From contig MOWL01000067.1 in NCBI GenBank assembly GCA_002110485.1, positions 124,001-188,000 on the forward strand: a DNA stretch of 64,000 bases. The letters are read 5' to 3'. The translations under genes and the position numbers were made by a program. Within the stretch, counting starts at the first letter, position 1. Every line of letters begins with the position of its first letter. Under the pieces are notes generated by a model. That model was not told the origin of the DNA. It worked only from the letters and a program-made list of their open reading frames with translations, and did not search any database. Positions 12,801 to 24,139 of this stretch are shown here, piece by piece. The stretch is from Emergomyces orientalis. Its lineage: Eukaryota; Ascomycota; Eurotiomycetes; Onygenales; Ajellomycetaceae.

Positions 12801-13388
12801 CTGCCGCAGTCGTGCGCTTATTTCTCTGCTGTCGATATTGATAAGGTCCTGAGAAAGGAGGTGGACATGGATTGCATTACCCCGTCTCACCCGAACAAAA
12901 TACCTCATGGCGAGAGCTTGGATATCGATAATCTCCTCAAAAAAGGTGTCGAAGCTCAGTTAGATCCTTCTATTGTACCTAGTAGTCCCCCTATTCCAGA
13001 AAAATACCAATACACACCCCGAAAACCTGTCATGTCCTCCCTACAGAATTCTCGGGATCCAAATTTCATCAAAGCGCAGATATGCAGTGATGACAAAGAA
13101 TTGCGCGAAATTATTAAGACGATGACGAAGAAGCCTTCTCAGCCAGCATCCAATTCATCGTCGTCATCATCACCTTCTTCAACTACAAAATTATCGTCAA
13201 GCCCTTCTACTCGGAGACCGCGAACCAAATCAACCGTTCCCCCACACGCCGAGCCACAGAGGGCGATTCTCATGGAAATCCAGCCTGCACTCCTCAACGG
13301 CACGAAGCACACCGCGAATTTTGTGAAATCGCCGCAATTTAATGCCCATCGAGCTGCATGGAAACCAAGACCTTCGCCGGGCCTATGA
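9875..13388 (+). CDS. MIP1: Mitochondrial DNA polymerase gamma catalytic subunit
   Basis: Exons 9875-10046 and 10105-13388, 1,151 residues. This family A polymerase replicates and repairs mtDNA. The N-terminus is rich in Arg/Ser with few acids, as expected for a mitochondrial presequence. Joining the 58-nt intron gives VPSTARFNEIGVQQLS, the usual start of the mature enzyme. The proofreading exonuclease begins with FDTEV (about residue 190; D-x-E of Exo I). Polymerase motif A is GADVDSEELW (about 716), motif B is RNDAKVFNYGRIYG (about 770), and motif C is TVHDEIRYL (about 916). A fungal-type C-terminal tail of about 170 residues follows, with a Ser-rich run near residue 1,075. The upstream open frame from 9815 starts at GTG, so ATG 9875 is taken as start. 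Confidence 0.96.
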
Positions 13389-14476
13389 TTGTTGACGTTA
13401 CCATTTCACTTCTTTATTTATGTTCATGCTGTACTTTTTTTGTTTTAAATGATAAAATAGCGATACCTTGTGGCAGCAGCTTTCATTCTCGGTCAATATT
13501 TTCGTACCTACGTTTACATTGTCGCCCGTAATTATTTTTCCCAACTAATATTCCTTTATGTTTTTCTTTTGTTTCTTGAGCATGTATTTAATATTATTGT
13601 TCCTCTTTTACTTTTACCCTGGGTATGTTCTTTCGGGCTACTGAGGTTTGGCGCATTGGTCTGACGGGGGCGGGCTGCTTTTCTCACTTTAAAGGGCACT
13701 AGTACTATGAGCAATGAGAGGAGCGGGGAAAGGGGAGGTGGAAACAATGCTGTATGATATACGATATGTAAATTTCCTGGAGTTTCGCAATTATATAATA
13801 TACATCGACAACAACGTGAAATCTTCTGCTGAAATGTATGCGTATAAACTGTCGCCCATAGCCATCAGGCTCTTCTCCCACGTGTGGCCAAGCCCTGGAG
13901 CCTGTTGGTACTTACCTCATCAGTGTTTTGGCGTGCCAAGACATTTTGGGTTCTTGTTCGACGACGAAGCTATAGTTGGCAGTTTTTTATTTATTTTGCA
14001 TTTAGTTATCCATTGACGTTGAACAACATCATTTTTTTCTGGCCGTTTTTATTGAACTCAGCTTCTCCCGCTTATTTATTCGTTAGCATTCTTCAACCCC
14101 CTTTAGTTGAGAAGCCTTTGTTGTATCGCCTCTTCAGACACTTCTTGGTCGCGTTCCCATGGTCAGCCGTAATTCCTCCCACCGAGCTATGATCCCGCGA
14201 CCTCTAACCACCACGGCAGAATTCAAGCTCTGTTCCAAAGGTGACCGGGAACTAAAAATACAAACAGTCTTCTCTGGTCGAGTGCTGCTCACGCTGTCCT
14301 CGTCAAGCGTTATTGTCAATGAGTGAGTGAAAGCAGAGGCTGCGTCCCCTTACCGCCGGCCTCCATCGATATCTTGGTCTCGCGCAATGCTTGGGGCCAT
14401 CCGAGAAGAACAGCTCCTTCGAATTGTTTGCTAGCTGGCTCAGCTTCCCAAAAATTTTCCTCCAACACTCATAAAA
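13389..14476. other. Intergenic, MIP1 3' flank and CorA-gene promoter
   Basis: AT- and T-rich sequence follows the MIP1 stop, then CT-rich sequence leads up to the next start. Several open frames of 60-100 codons occur but have no conserved motif or splice structure; I see no gene. Confidence 0.5.
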
Positions 14477-16731
14477 ATGAGCGTTGAAGTGCGCGATTAC
14501 GGGATGGCAGAACCTGGCAGCAACTCTTCTCCAGATGTCGAGGCGCTATCAACCTTCCCCACACTCGAGCACCCATCCACCGCTGCGACCTCGCCTCCAG
14601 ATATCACGGGTCTTCAACGTGTCGAGTCGCAGGATTTCATAAGGCGCCGTGCCAAACGCTCAGACACGGCTCGCTCCTATCATCGTGAGGGAAGCACCTC
14701 AGAAAGTAATAACTGGCACCCTGGAGATGAGCCCGGCCTTGATCCAACGGAACCTCTTCCTCCATACCGCACGGGGGGAGAAACTTTGCTTCGAGAAAAA
14801 AATATACGATGCGACATAACGGTTGTGGATTTCTCTCAGGATGATATGCGAATGTATCATCTGGATAATGATACGCTGGGACCGTTTCTGAATAAGGAAA
14901 GGGAGCCATGGGTCCTCTGTCGTTGGATTAACGTGAATGGGCTGAGCTGGGATGTTGTTAGCTTGCTAGCTAGTCATAAGGGATTGCACAGATTGGCGAT
15001 TGAGGATCTATTGCACTCTGTGAATCGTACAAAAGTAGACTGGTTTTCAGACAACACCTTTATCGTTCTCGCGATGCAAAAATTAGTCAAGCTTCAGTCG
15101 AACGGACTGATTACTGACTCTCCTGGAGAAAGCGATAGCGAGAATGGATATGACGACCGATTCTCTGAGAAGTCAAAGAAAAAGCGGAAACAAATAAAGA
15201 AGCGAGGGGTAATTATGTCAGCCCTTACTGATCTTCTAACACCTTCTCAGAGCAAACAAAGGCATGCGCCACACGGAGGGGAGCTCCCATTTGACAACTC
15301 ATTTGGTGAAGGTAAACCGTCCCGAAAGAGCGGCTCAAAGGTCAGCAGGCTACGTACCCTTCAACGTTACCGAGGCGGTCCCAATGAGGATCGCATTGAT
15401 TTTATGGAGCGGCATGCTGTTCTAGCATCCAGAGGATTGGGCGTTGCCATTGAGCAAGTTTCAATATTCCTTCACGCCGATAATACCGTGACCTCTTTCT
15501 TCGAAGCCAGTGCCGAGGATATTGAGACACCAATCGTCCAACGATTAACGTCCCCCGAAACTATCTTACGCCAGTGCTGCGATGCAAGTATGGTCGTCCA
15601 AGCTATACTCGACGCAATCGTCGATCTGGCCATCCCTGTCACAGTGGCATATCAAGATGCAATTGGAGACTTGGAACTAAATGTCCTCACTGACCCCGAC
15701 ATTCATCAATCTACGAATCTCTATATGTTAACTTCCGAAATTGCTGTTTTGCGTAACGCCATGCAACCCGTAACCGGCGTTGTGAACGCTCTTCGGGACC
15801 ACAAATCCGAACCAGCCGCTCGCTCAGGAATAACAGCCTTTAAGAACTTATCTACCTCTTCTATGAATATGCTGTCTCCAGACCCGATAATTAGTAAACC
15901 GGATACTCCTGATCCTGAAGGAGTTAAAATGCCAACTGTCGTCCGGATCAGCCCTATGTGCCATACTTATTTAGGTGATGTGCTGGACCATTGTATCACC
16001 ATTACGGAGGAATATGACCAGATGAGAAGATCGGCTGATAATATGATTGATCTTACCTTCAACACCATTGGTAAGACTTGGTGTTTTAATTCTCGTTCAA
16101 TCTTGGAACGCAGTTACTGACTTAGTGTCCGTTTCATGTAGGAGCCTACCAAAATGAAAGCATGAAGCAGCTTACCATTGTGACGTGCATGTTTCTGCCA
16201 CTGACATTCCTTACGGTTCGTGTGATTCCTGCTCTACAATCCCCTGTCATCTTAGCTTTCAAAATACCGGGGGTGCTTTCACTTGCTAACGAGCTCCATT
16301 AGGGATATTTTGGAATGAACTTTGAACGGTTCGATGGTGTGCAACACCATAGCGATGCGTAAGTTTTTATTATGCCATACGCGGAAATAATTTGAATATG
16401 AAATTCGAGGAATTTGCCTGCGAGCTATTTTTTGACCCAAATCATCTGTCTCCGATGGTTCCTACTGCTGACTCCTTCATCATCCAATTAGCTTCTTCTG
16501 GCCAATAGCCATTCCATTTGTCATCGTCACCACTGCAATACTCATGTGAGTGATAGACGTTCCATTTCATCCAGTTCTGATGATCTGCTTTGATCACCAA
16601 GTTTAAAAGAACGAAGAGACTAACATTTTGGGTACAGGCGTGACATGATTCAACGATATTTCATGAAACTTGCTCAACAGCGGTTGATTCACACATCGCG
16701 GAAACGGCGACAAAAGTCCCACCCAGAGTAG
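14477..16731 (+). CDS. ALR-type CorA magnesium transporter
   Basis: Exons 14477-16070, 16142-16215, 16303-16358, 16492-16545 and 16638-16731, 623 residues. CorA-family channels carry Mg2+ across membranes as pentamers. The long hydrophilic N-terminal domain (about 540 residues, with a Lys-rich segment near 230) is followed by two membrane spans. The first (VTCMFLPLTFLT) ends exactly at an intron, and the next exon opens with the signature GYFGMNF containing the GMN selectivity motif. The second span is AFFWPIAIPFVIVTTAILM, and the tail is short and basic. The layout is that of fungal Alr1/Mnr2 rather than the mitochondrial Mrs2. Whether it sits in the plasma or vacuolar membrane cannot be read from the sequence. 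Four small C-terminal introns make this gene easy to truncate at 16120. Confidence 0.93.
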
Positions 16732-17033
16732 CCATGTTTACTATGAGTTTAATTGTGGCATATGGGTGTGTGAGGGCGTTGATTGGATCTATGCTTATTT
16801 CCCAGGATTAATTTACTGGCATTTTCAGTGCCGGCCTTTCCCTTTTTCCCCCCTATGACTGGAGATGTTGAATGAACAACATATAAGCCTATGTAATGTA
16901 TGTGCGCAGTATTGCACCATACAAATAAATATATAAATAATAATACATGTATTTGACATCACTACACCTCTGAGCAAGTCTATTTTTAGCCCAGAAACCA
17001 AATTCTTCAGCTCCAAGGGGTAAAACTTCCTAT
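16732..17033. other. Short intergenic stretch between convergent genes
   Basis: 3' flanks of the CorA gene (+) and the NDUFAF6-like gene (-). It is AT-rich with an (ATAAATA)-like patch near 16922-16945. No gene seen. Confidence 0.5.
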
Positions 17034-18331
17034 CTAGAATATCCTGCGCCTATTAGCCCAGTAGGCCTTCCAAGGCAATCTCCAATCAGATGTGCGAAGC
17101 TCCGGCTTAAAAATATCAAAATCCACCGCTTGCAACCGGTCTAGCCAAAGAGATGTGGAGACAGCGGGAATCAGGACACCAAACGCCCTTTCCACCTCTT
17201 CCAGCTGGGTGTTGGAAGTTGATATACCGCTATCGATACCCCTATTACTAGTATTATTATATTCATGCCCCTCCTCCCCCTCATGCTCAAAATCATGTCC
17301 CACATCCTGCCCGGCGCGTAGGTTCGTAAGCATCTGGCGTGCGGTGATGAGATGGTCACTCGCACGCGTGGCGACAGTGAACACCGCATCACGGAGCCCT
17401 GGCGCCGAAGCGCCATGTCGAAAGACGTCTTCCTCTTTCAGTCCTGTTTCTGCCATGACGTCGAGTGGAAGCGTGATGGCTCCGGATCGAACGTGCGAAC
17501 CCCCCGCGCCAATTCCACGGCCCAAACCGCCAGTTTGGTTTGAGTGGTGGTTTGGCGGAGGTGGGAAGGCGATTAGCGGTATCCCCCGTAGCACGGTAGA
17601 GATTCCCGCAGCTTTTCCTATATGCGATGCGAGATGGTCTGCCGTGACGGAGGTGAGGGGCAGGGCGCTTAGAGTCAGATAGAGCAGGGTGGAGTATGTA
17701 TTTTCGGCGTATGACTCCAGGGCCGAGAGGCTTGTGTAGGGAGTATTTGTTAGGTATTGCTCGCGCGAGTTTATCATGCGCAGGAACCAGCCTTTGCTTA
17801 TTCTTGCTTGGCCTCTTGTGCGTGTGTCAAGCTCGGATAGGGCGGATGCGAGTAGAATGGCGATGGGTTCCTTTGGCGGTTTGCCAGCCAGCGTTCGTGT
17901 AATTGTATCCCGCCAGAATTGAAGGCGCATCAGTCCGATTGTCGGGGTCGAGGTGGTGTCGGGGATCATAGAGAGGGAGATATTGAGGGCGCGGAGGGCG
18001 AGGTAGAAGCTGAGGGTTTGGCGGGGGATGAAGGTGCTGAGGGTGTAGGAAGGGCGGTCATATTTTCTAGTCACGGTTAGATTGCCATCTTGCTTGATAC
18101 TCAAGGTGAAAAAAAGATATGTATTACTTGCCGCAGAAGATCAAGGCAGTATTTATGAGATGATTCGAATTCCGATTTGGCTCGTGCTTCTGGATTGGAT
18201 GAGAGAGGTGCGGGAGATTTTGAAAAGGGGCGGCTATCCTGGTATAGATTTCTGGGGCAGGTGTATGTCGAGTGTATTTTCAGGCGTCGTGAAGCACAGC
18301 GCAGGCATGCGACTGGAGTTTTAGGGGACAT
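17034..18331 (-). CDS. NDUFAF6-like mitochondrial complex I assembly factor (squalene/phytoene synthase fold)
   Basis: Exons 18331-18132 and 18066-17034, 410 residues. NDUFAF6 is an isoprenyl-synthase-fold protein needed for biogenesis of complex I in mitochondria. An N-terminal Arg/Ser-rich presequence leads to SHKYCLDLLR, then KYDRPSYTLSTFIPR, LMRLQFWRD and GKAAGISTVLRG, matching family hallmarks. The frame closes only if the intron uses a GCAAGT donor (18131-18126) with acceptor TAG at 18069-18067, giving LLR|KYDRPSY, a rare but valid GC-AG intron. A GT donor two bases further on would need a 30-odd-base intron and would insert an unrelated peptide. Two Gly/His/Glu-rich insertions (about residues 240-270 and 330-365) look disordered. 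The DDXXD motifs of true prenyl synthases are not evident, consistent with a non-catalytic assembly role. Confidence 0.87.
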
Positions 18332-18660
18332 TGGCGCCGTGGGATATATGTCTGTACATCTATGTGGTTAGCTAGGGAGCTTCCTAGGTACCTAGGTATT
18401 GCATGCAAATCACCTCCCACACTAAGGAAATTATAATTACCAAGATTAAATCATTCATGCGACATGTACTAAGTAAAGGCGCTGAGGCTCAGTCAACTGG
18501 CTGCAGCAATGGTATCAATTCCCATATCAATGCTCTGCTCTGTAACGCAGCGGTGTTCATTGGCGATTTCGATATTTTTTTCCCGCCATGACGTCGCTAG
18601 TTGGATGGTCGCGTTTTTGGCGTGTTCCCGTGATTTGGCCATTGGCGCGTCTTCTCTGCC
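18332..18660. promoter_or_regulatory. Divergent promoter between the NDUFAF6-like gene and RAD5
   Basis: 329 bp separate two divergent starts, so regulatory sites are probably shared. It contains a 14-bp perfect palindrome CCTAGGTACCTAGG at 18383-18396, one of several related copies in this window. Confidence 0.5.
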
Positions 18661-21600
18661 ATGGCAAAACGCACAAGTTGGCAATATTGCACCATCAACA
18701 ACCGTCCTTCCAGCTATTATCAGGTTGGTATGGCCACTCACGACATGGTTTCTGCAGACATCGACCAGCGGCCGGCGAAGAAGCGCCGTTTCTTTATCGA
18801 ATATGACAGTGAATGCCTCCCAAACGAGGCCGCACAGGGCGTGGACGCGTCGTCCGAAACGGCTCAATCGGCCAGAAGCCCAACGCCTGGCCTCTTGAAC
18901 CCCGAAGCCTCATCTTTCGTCCCTCATGATATACAGGCAGCTGGAACTGCCGCTGCAGCTGCAGCTGAAGATGGATTTGACAGTGAGCTTTTTGCTAGCA
19001 TCATTGGGCAACCTGTAGATCCAAATACAGTTCAACATATTCGAATGGCTGCAAAGGACGACATGCAAACGGCGATTAATATTTATCTGGATGGTTCCTG
19101 GGGGAGGGACGTTACAATACGGCCCTCTACAATAATATCTCCTACACAAAACGAAACACCCCCCGAACCAATTACGAAATCCGATACAGAAGTTCCAGAG
19201 CCCATGGTCGAGGATATAGTTCAGAGTGATGTCGAAGATGATCCTAATGTTATCAAAACCGACCCTGAATTTCGCTATATAGGCGCTTTTGGTGTTGGCG
19301 CATGGTCAACGAAGAGTGGCACGAATTTGGTGAAACATGGAGAGTCAGTTTTTATCGAGCGGACTAAAATACAACCTTCCACGAAACCTGGGAGAGGAGG
19401 GAAACCCGTACCACGAATGTCAAACCAAAAGGGAGATGTGATAACGCGTTTCACTAATGGTAATGGTGAAGAAATTGGAAGACTCCCTCGGGACACGGCT
19501 GAGTGGGTTTCGACGCTGATTGATCAGAAAATATGCCGATTTGAAGGTGTTTGCGTCTTTGCTCCGGATCGGATCCGTGTTAATGATACTATATATCTTC
19601 AGTTGAGATGCTTTCTATTGAGGGAGGCCTTTCAGCAGAAGTCATTTACAGCCCTCGGGGATGATAACGCCCCCCCAAGGATCTTTGAAGAGCAAGAGAC
19701 CTCAGAGGAAAAGGCCCTTCGTCTCCGACAGGTAGCATTAGTTAAGCTTTTTAGCGAGATACACCTCGAGCCAACGTCAATTAATGAAATGACTGCACGT
19801 CACAAGAAGGAAGGTTTACTTCAGGCGGCGGAGATGAGCGAGAAGATGAGCGAGAACCCTAAAAATACATCGAACTCCGTCGCCCAGCAAAATGGAGCTA
19901 GCGAATCTTCAGATGAGGAAGAGGGTGAGAAACTGAATGAGGACCAGCTTGATACACTATATAATAAGGCCCAATCCTTTGATTTCAATACACCTGAAGC
20001 AGAACCCGGCCCTGATTTCGTTATGGACCTTCGAAAGTACCAAAAGCAGGCCTTGCACTGGATGCTAGGGAAAGAGAATGATGCCCAACCGAAGGGACAG
20101 CAATCTATGCACCCTTTGTGGGAAGAATATTCCTGGCCGACGGAGGATATGGATGATCAGCCATTAGCTCGTGTGCATAATCGCGACAAATTTTATGTCA
20201 ACCCCTATTCTGGCGAACTTAGCTTGGAATTCCCTATCCAGGAACAGAATTGTCTAGGCGGGATTCTAGCAGATGAAATGGGCCTTGGCAAGACGATTGA
20301 GATGCTAAGTTTGATGCACTCCCACAAGTCTGAGGTAATCAAGCTCCAACTTCCAGGATTTGATAGTTTATCGGGAGCCTCGTTTAATGCATCTAGGCCT
20401 GTAGCGGCTCCCTACACCACGCTTGTCGTGGCTCCAACTTCTCTCCTCGCCCAATGGGAAAGTGAGGCAATGAAAGCTTCAAAGGAAGGGTCAATGAAGG
20501 TTCTGATTTACTATGGTAGCGATAAAACAGCAGATTTGAGAAAGCTCTGTTCTAATCCAGCTTCTGCGCCAAACCTCATAATTACGAGTTACGGTGTTGT
20601 TCGTTCAGAACATAGTCAGCTCTCTGGTCGATCTTCTGTTTCCTCGGGTGGAAGTCTTTTTTCTGTGGACTTTTTCCGTGTCATTCTCGACGAAGCCCAC
20701 TATATCAAAAACAGGGCGTCTAAAACTGCGCGGGCCTGTTATGATATCAAAGGCACACATAGATGGGCTCTCACGGGCACTCCTATTGTAAACCGACTTG
20801 AAGACCTGTTCAGTCTGGTCCGATTTCTCAAAGTCGAGCCGTGGAGCAACTTTTCTTTCTGGAAAACGTTTATCACCGTTCCATTTGAATCCAAGGATTT
20901 CTTGCGTGCGCTAAATGTCGTGCAAACTGTCCTCGAACCTCTGGTCCTCCGTCGAACTAAAACCATGAAAACCCCTGACGGCGAAGCCCTCGTTCCACTG
21001 CCCCCTCGAACTATTACAATATCTGAAGTCGAACTCTCAAGCCAAGAACGTGAAATCTATGACCTAATATTCACTCGAGCTAAGCGAACATTCAATGACA
21101 ATGTCGCGGCTGGCACCATTTTAAAATCGTATACGACTATTTTTGCACAAATTCTTCGTCTACGACAGACGTGTTGTCATCCCGTGCTTACACGCAATCA
21201 AACGATAGTTGCAGAAGAAGAGGATGCAGCTATCGCTGCTGATGATGCTAATGTCTTCAAGGACGATATGGACCTCCAGGACCTCATCGACCGATTTACG
21301 ATGACTACTTCTAACGAAAATCCTGATGGCCAGCAGGATCCTACAACCAAGTTCACCACTCACGCACTACGACAGATACAGACTGAGAGCAGTGGAGAGT
21401 GTCCCATTTGCACGGACGAACCAATGGTTGACCCTGCTGTCAGCTCTTGTTGGCACAGCGCTTGCAAGAAGTGTCTGGTAGACTACGTGCAACATCAGAA
21501 AGATAAAGGAGATATTCCTCGCTGTTTCTCTTGCCGCCAAACTATAACTATTCGAGATATTTTTGAAGTAATCCGTCACAAATCGCCCAACCAGACTCCC

Positions 21601-22308
21601 GGTGAGGGGGACTTGTACAATAGTACTCCACCAACAACATCCTCTCCTGCACCTCGCATTTCGCTCCGCCGCATAAATCCCTTATCCCCAACAGCTCAGA
21701 CCTCTGCCAAGATCCACGCCCTAATTTCACAGCTGACAAGCCTTCCGCCAAACACCAAGTCCGTTGTTTTCTCACAATTCACCTCTTTCCTCGACCTCAT
21801 TGGACCACAATTGACACGTGCGGGAATTTCCCACCTTCGATTCGATGGCACCATGACGCAGAAGGCGCGCGCGGCAGTTCTCGCCAAATTCTGCTCCGTA
21901 TATATGCCCGACGAGGAAGATGACGAAGATATCCAAAAGCGCCAATCCAAACTTTCCTCATCGCATTCGCACGTTAAAGCGCCCACACCAAACGTGTTGC
22001 TGATCAGTCTCCGGGCTGGGGGCGTCGGATTGAACCTTACCGCTGCGAACCAGGTGTTTATGATGGATCCATGGTGGAGCTTTGCCACTGAAGCACAGGC
22101 GATCGACCGGGTTCATCGCATGGGTCAACTGAAAGATGTGTCCGTGACCAGATTTATTGTGAAAGATAGTATTGAGGGTCGTATTTTGAGGATTCAGGAG
22201 AGGAAAATGATGATCGCGGGATCGTTGGGATTGCGGGTTGGAGGGGATGGGGGTGAGGAGGAGCGGAAGAAGGAACGAATTGAAGAGTTGAGGTTATTAT
22301 TCGAGTAG
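18661..22308 (+). CDS. RAD5: DNA repair protein RAD5 (HIRAN, SNF2 ATPase, RING)
   Basis: Single exon, 1,215 residues. Rad5 is a nuclear SWI/SNF-type translocase and ubiquitin ligase that polyubiquitylates PCNA and reverses stalled forks in error-free damage tolerance. The N-terminus has a basic PAKKRRF segment. A HIRAN domain covers about 200-320 (YIGAFGVGAWSTKSG, then IGRLPRDTAEW). The ATPase has Walker A DEMGLGKT at about 539, DEAH (LDEAHYIKNRA) at about 675, and LTGTPIVNRLEDLFSL. A RING finger (CPICTDEP, then CWHSACKKCL, then CFSCR) is embedded at about 914-960, followed by helicase motifs V-VI (SLRAGGVGLNL, then QAIDRVHRMGQ). This is the family's full domain order. ATG 18661 has a good context (GCCATGG), but a second in-frame ATG at 18730 could be the real start. 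Confidence 0.96.
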   Translation: MAKRTSWQYCTINNRPSSYYQVGMATHDMVSADIDQRPAKKRRFFIEYDSECLPNEAAQGVDASSETAQSARSPTPGLLNPEASSFVPHDIQAAGTAAAAAAEDGFDSELFASIIGQPVDPNTVQHIRMAAKDDMQTAINIYLDGSWGRDVTIRPSTIISPTQNETPPEPITKSDTEVPEPMVEDIVQSDVEDDPNVIKTDPEFRYIGAFGVGAWSTKSGTNLVKHGESVFIERTKIQPSTKPGRGGKPVPRMSNQKGDVITRFTNGNGEEIGRLPRDTAEWVSTLIDQKICRFEGVCVFAPDRIRVNDTIYLQLRCFLLREAFQQKSFTALGDDNAPPRIFEEQETSEEKALRLRQVALVKLFSEIHLEPTSINEMTARHKKEGLLQAAEMSEKMSENPKNTSNSVAQQNGASESSDEEEGEKLNEDQLDTLYNKAQSFDFNTPEAEPGPDFVMDLRKYQKQALHWMLGKENDAQPKGQQSMHPLWEEYSWPTEDMDDQPLARVHNRDKFYVNPYSGELSLEFPIQEQNCLGGILADEMGLGKTIEMLSLMHSHKSEVIKLQLPGFDSLSGASFNASRPVAAPYTTLVVAPTSLLAQWESEAMKASKEGSMKVLIYYGSDKTADLRKLCSNPASAPNLIITSYGVVRSEHSQLSGRSSVSSGGSLFSVDFFRVILDEAHYIKNRASKTARACYDIKGTHRWALTGTPIVNRLEDLFSLVRFLKVEPWSNFSFWKTFITVPFESKDFLRALNVVQTVLEPLVLRRTKTMKTPDGEALVPLPPRTITISEVELSSQEREIYDLIFTRAKRTFNDNVAAGTILKSYTTIFAQILRLRQTCCHPVLTRNQTIVAEEEDAAIAADDANVFKDDMDLQDLIDRFTMTTSNENPDGQQDPTTKFTTHALRQIQTESSGECPICTDEPMVDPAVSSCWHSACKKCLVDYVQHQKDKGDIPRCFSCRQTITIRDIFEVIRHKSPNQTPGEGDLYNSTPPTTSSPAPRISLRRINPLSPTAQTSAKIHALISQLTSLPPNTKSVVFSQFTSFLDLIGPQLTRAGISHLRFDGTMTQKARAAVLAKFCSVYMPDEEDDEDIQKRQSKLSSSHSHVKAPTPNVLLISLRAGGVGLNLTAANQVFMMDPWWSFATEAQAIDRVHRMGQLKDVSVTRFIVKDSIEGRILRIQERKMMIAGSLGLRVGGDGGEEERKKERIEELRLLFE

Positions 22309-22856
22309 AGTTCAGTGCATATCGGGGAGCTATAGATATCATCTACGGTACATATAAGGGGGTATTGTGCTATGTCTTATCTGCGCATTTATCGGCATTG
22401 GAGACCGATCAGAGATTCTAAAGTTATATATTACTGCTTTCTGCTTAGTATTGTTAGATCACATAAAAGTCAGATATGTTTTTTGCTGACGGAATTGTTT
22501 TTACTGACTGAGCAAATTGGCCACGTTTATTCGTATTCTCACCCTGCTTTCAACTAGATCGTTTAATGTACTGTACTTCATCGTTCGTAAATTCATAAAC
22601 ACGGAGCAACCAATTGAATAAAAATGAAATAAATAATAAATAAATACATAAACCAGTAAAAAAACCCAGCATAGTGTGATGGAAAATATAATGATAATTC
22701 ACAGCCAGTAAATTCAACAACCGTCATCGCCTCGGGGCACTAAAAAAGCACAGCATGCATATGTACGAAAACAACACAAAATGGCACCTCAATTTACACT
22801 TCAGCGGCGCCCATTAGAATCCACGTTCGAATTGGCACACGAAGAGCCCAATATTC
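22309..22856. other. Intergenic between convergent genes
   Basis: AT-rich 3' flanks of RAD5 (+) and the following minus-strand gene, with an A/T-rich patch of short AATAAATA-like repeats near 22630-22650. No gene seen. Confidence 0.5.
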
Positions 22857-24139
22857 CTATGAATGATGCTTCCCACTACGCAGCTTCTCTTTCAAATGCG
22901 ATATCGATGGGTGGGGGATGGTATGATGGTGCGACGAAGTCTTATTCTTATTAGAACTGTCGCTAATACCAGAATTTTTCTCATGTTGAGAAACCGACGA
23001 CGGTTTTGAGTGCTGAGTAGGGGTGGTGGATCCCTCCTTGTTCGCCTGTTTCTTGCCATGCGTAACATCTTGGCGATGTTCGGCCAGGAGGCCTAAAGTT
23101 GGTTGTTTAGAATGGCATACCAAGATATCTAAACGATATGTTTCATCTTTACAAATAAAAAAGAGGAAAAAAGAACTTACGATCAGCTTTCTTCCCCGCG
23201 CCGGGCTCCGCAGCATCAAAATCACCCCCCTCAGCGGCAAATCCTGTACTGTGTTCGTAGTACTCTTCATGCGGGGGAGTCTGAGCCCGAGCCTGAGCAT
23301 GAAGCTTTGCAGCACCTGTACTCTGCGGAGATGGTACATTGTTATTTACGCCCTGAGATAGAGGCATTCGTGAGGCTGGTGCGCCTTCTGCCGCTGCTGC
23401 ATGACGCTCACTGCCCTGTGACGGCACTGCCGCTGCAGGGGACTTGATGGACGTGGTCGAACCTCCGGTCGGGGAAGGAGAGGTGGTTGGCATAGAGGTG
23501 GTTTCGGAGTGTGTGCTGGTCGAAAGGACACTGGCTTCTACTAGAGGTTTATTTACCGGAATATCTGTCTCGGTTTTTGGTGGCTCTTTTGTCCGTATCT
23601 GTCCACCGGCAGGGGTTGTACTGCTGCCGCTGTGGGGAACCAGACCTCGTGGGATATTCCCTTGCTTTTCCGGTTCCGGTTCCGGTTCCTCTTCTTTTTT
23701 CTTCTTCATTTGAGCTGCATATTCTTCTGCATGTTCTGCATGTTCAAAGGCGACGTCTTCTGCGAGAAAGGCGTTAGCAGGAGATTGACCTTATCTATTA
23801 ATATTTGTGGTGCCCAAAGAGGTTTGGAAAAGGGGGGTCAAGCGCGTCTCCATTTCCCCCGAACGGCTTCTAACACTATTTGTCCCTAGACTTGATTTGC
23901 AGCTAAATTGTGTTTCTAACATAGATGGGTGTCAAATCCCCAGGGGCAGAAGAGAAAAAATATTAAAGGTGCTACCTCATACTCGGTGCGTTACCAGCGT
24001 CATATGGATCTGTGGCCGTGCCTTTCCCTTGAACACCAGCCACGGGTTCTTCTCTAGACGCAGCCTTGGATGTTTCATCATTTCCCCACAGGTAGTTTTC
24101 AGCAGCTTGTACGGCCTCTTTAATAGATTCCATGGTCAT
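22857..24139 (-). CDS. Uncharacterised low-complexity protein with DPYDAGN motif
   Basis: Exons 24139-23983, 23759-23181 and 23092-22857, 323 residues; phases 1 and 1 join cleanly. The N-terminus MTMESIKEAVQAAENYLWGN is a short amphipathic helix, followed by SREEPVAGVQGKGTATDPY and then DAGN. I recall this block from small fungal proteins of unknown role. The remainder is disordered: a Glu/Pro repeat (KKKKEEEPEPEPEK, coded by a GGTTCC-type hexamer array near 23670-23693), then Ser/Thr/Pro-rich sequence, then a His/Ser/Lys-rich C-terminus (SSHHHTIPHPS). There is no signal peptide, membrane span or catalytic motif. An alternative first donor (GTAACG at about 23995) would remove GNAP; GTATGA at 23982 is preferred because it keeps DPYDAGN whole. 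I cannot assign a function. Confidence 0.68.
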
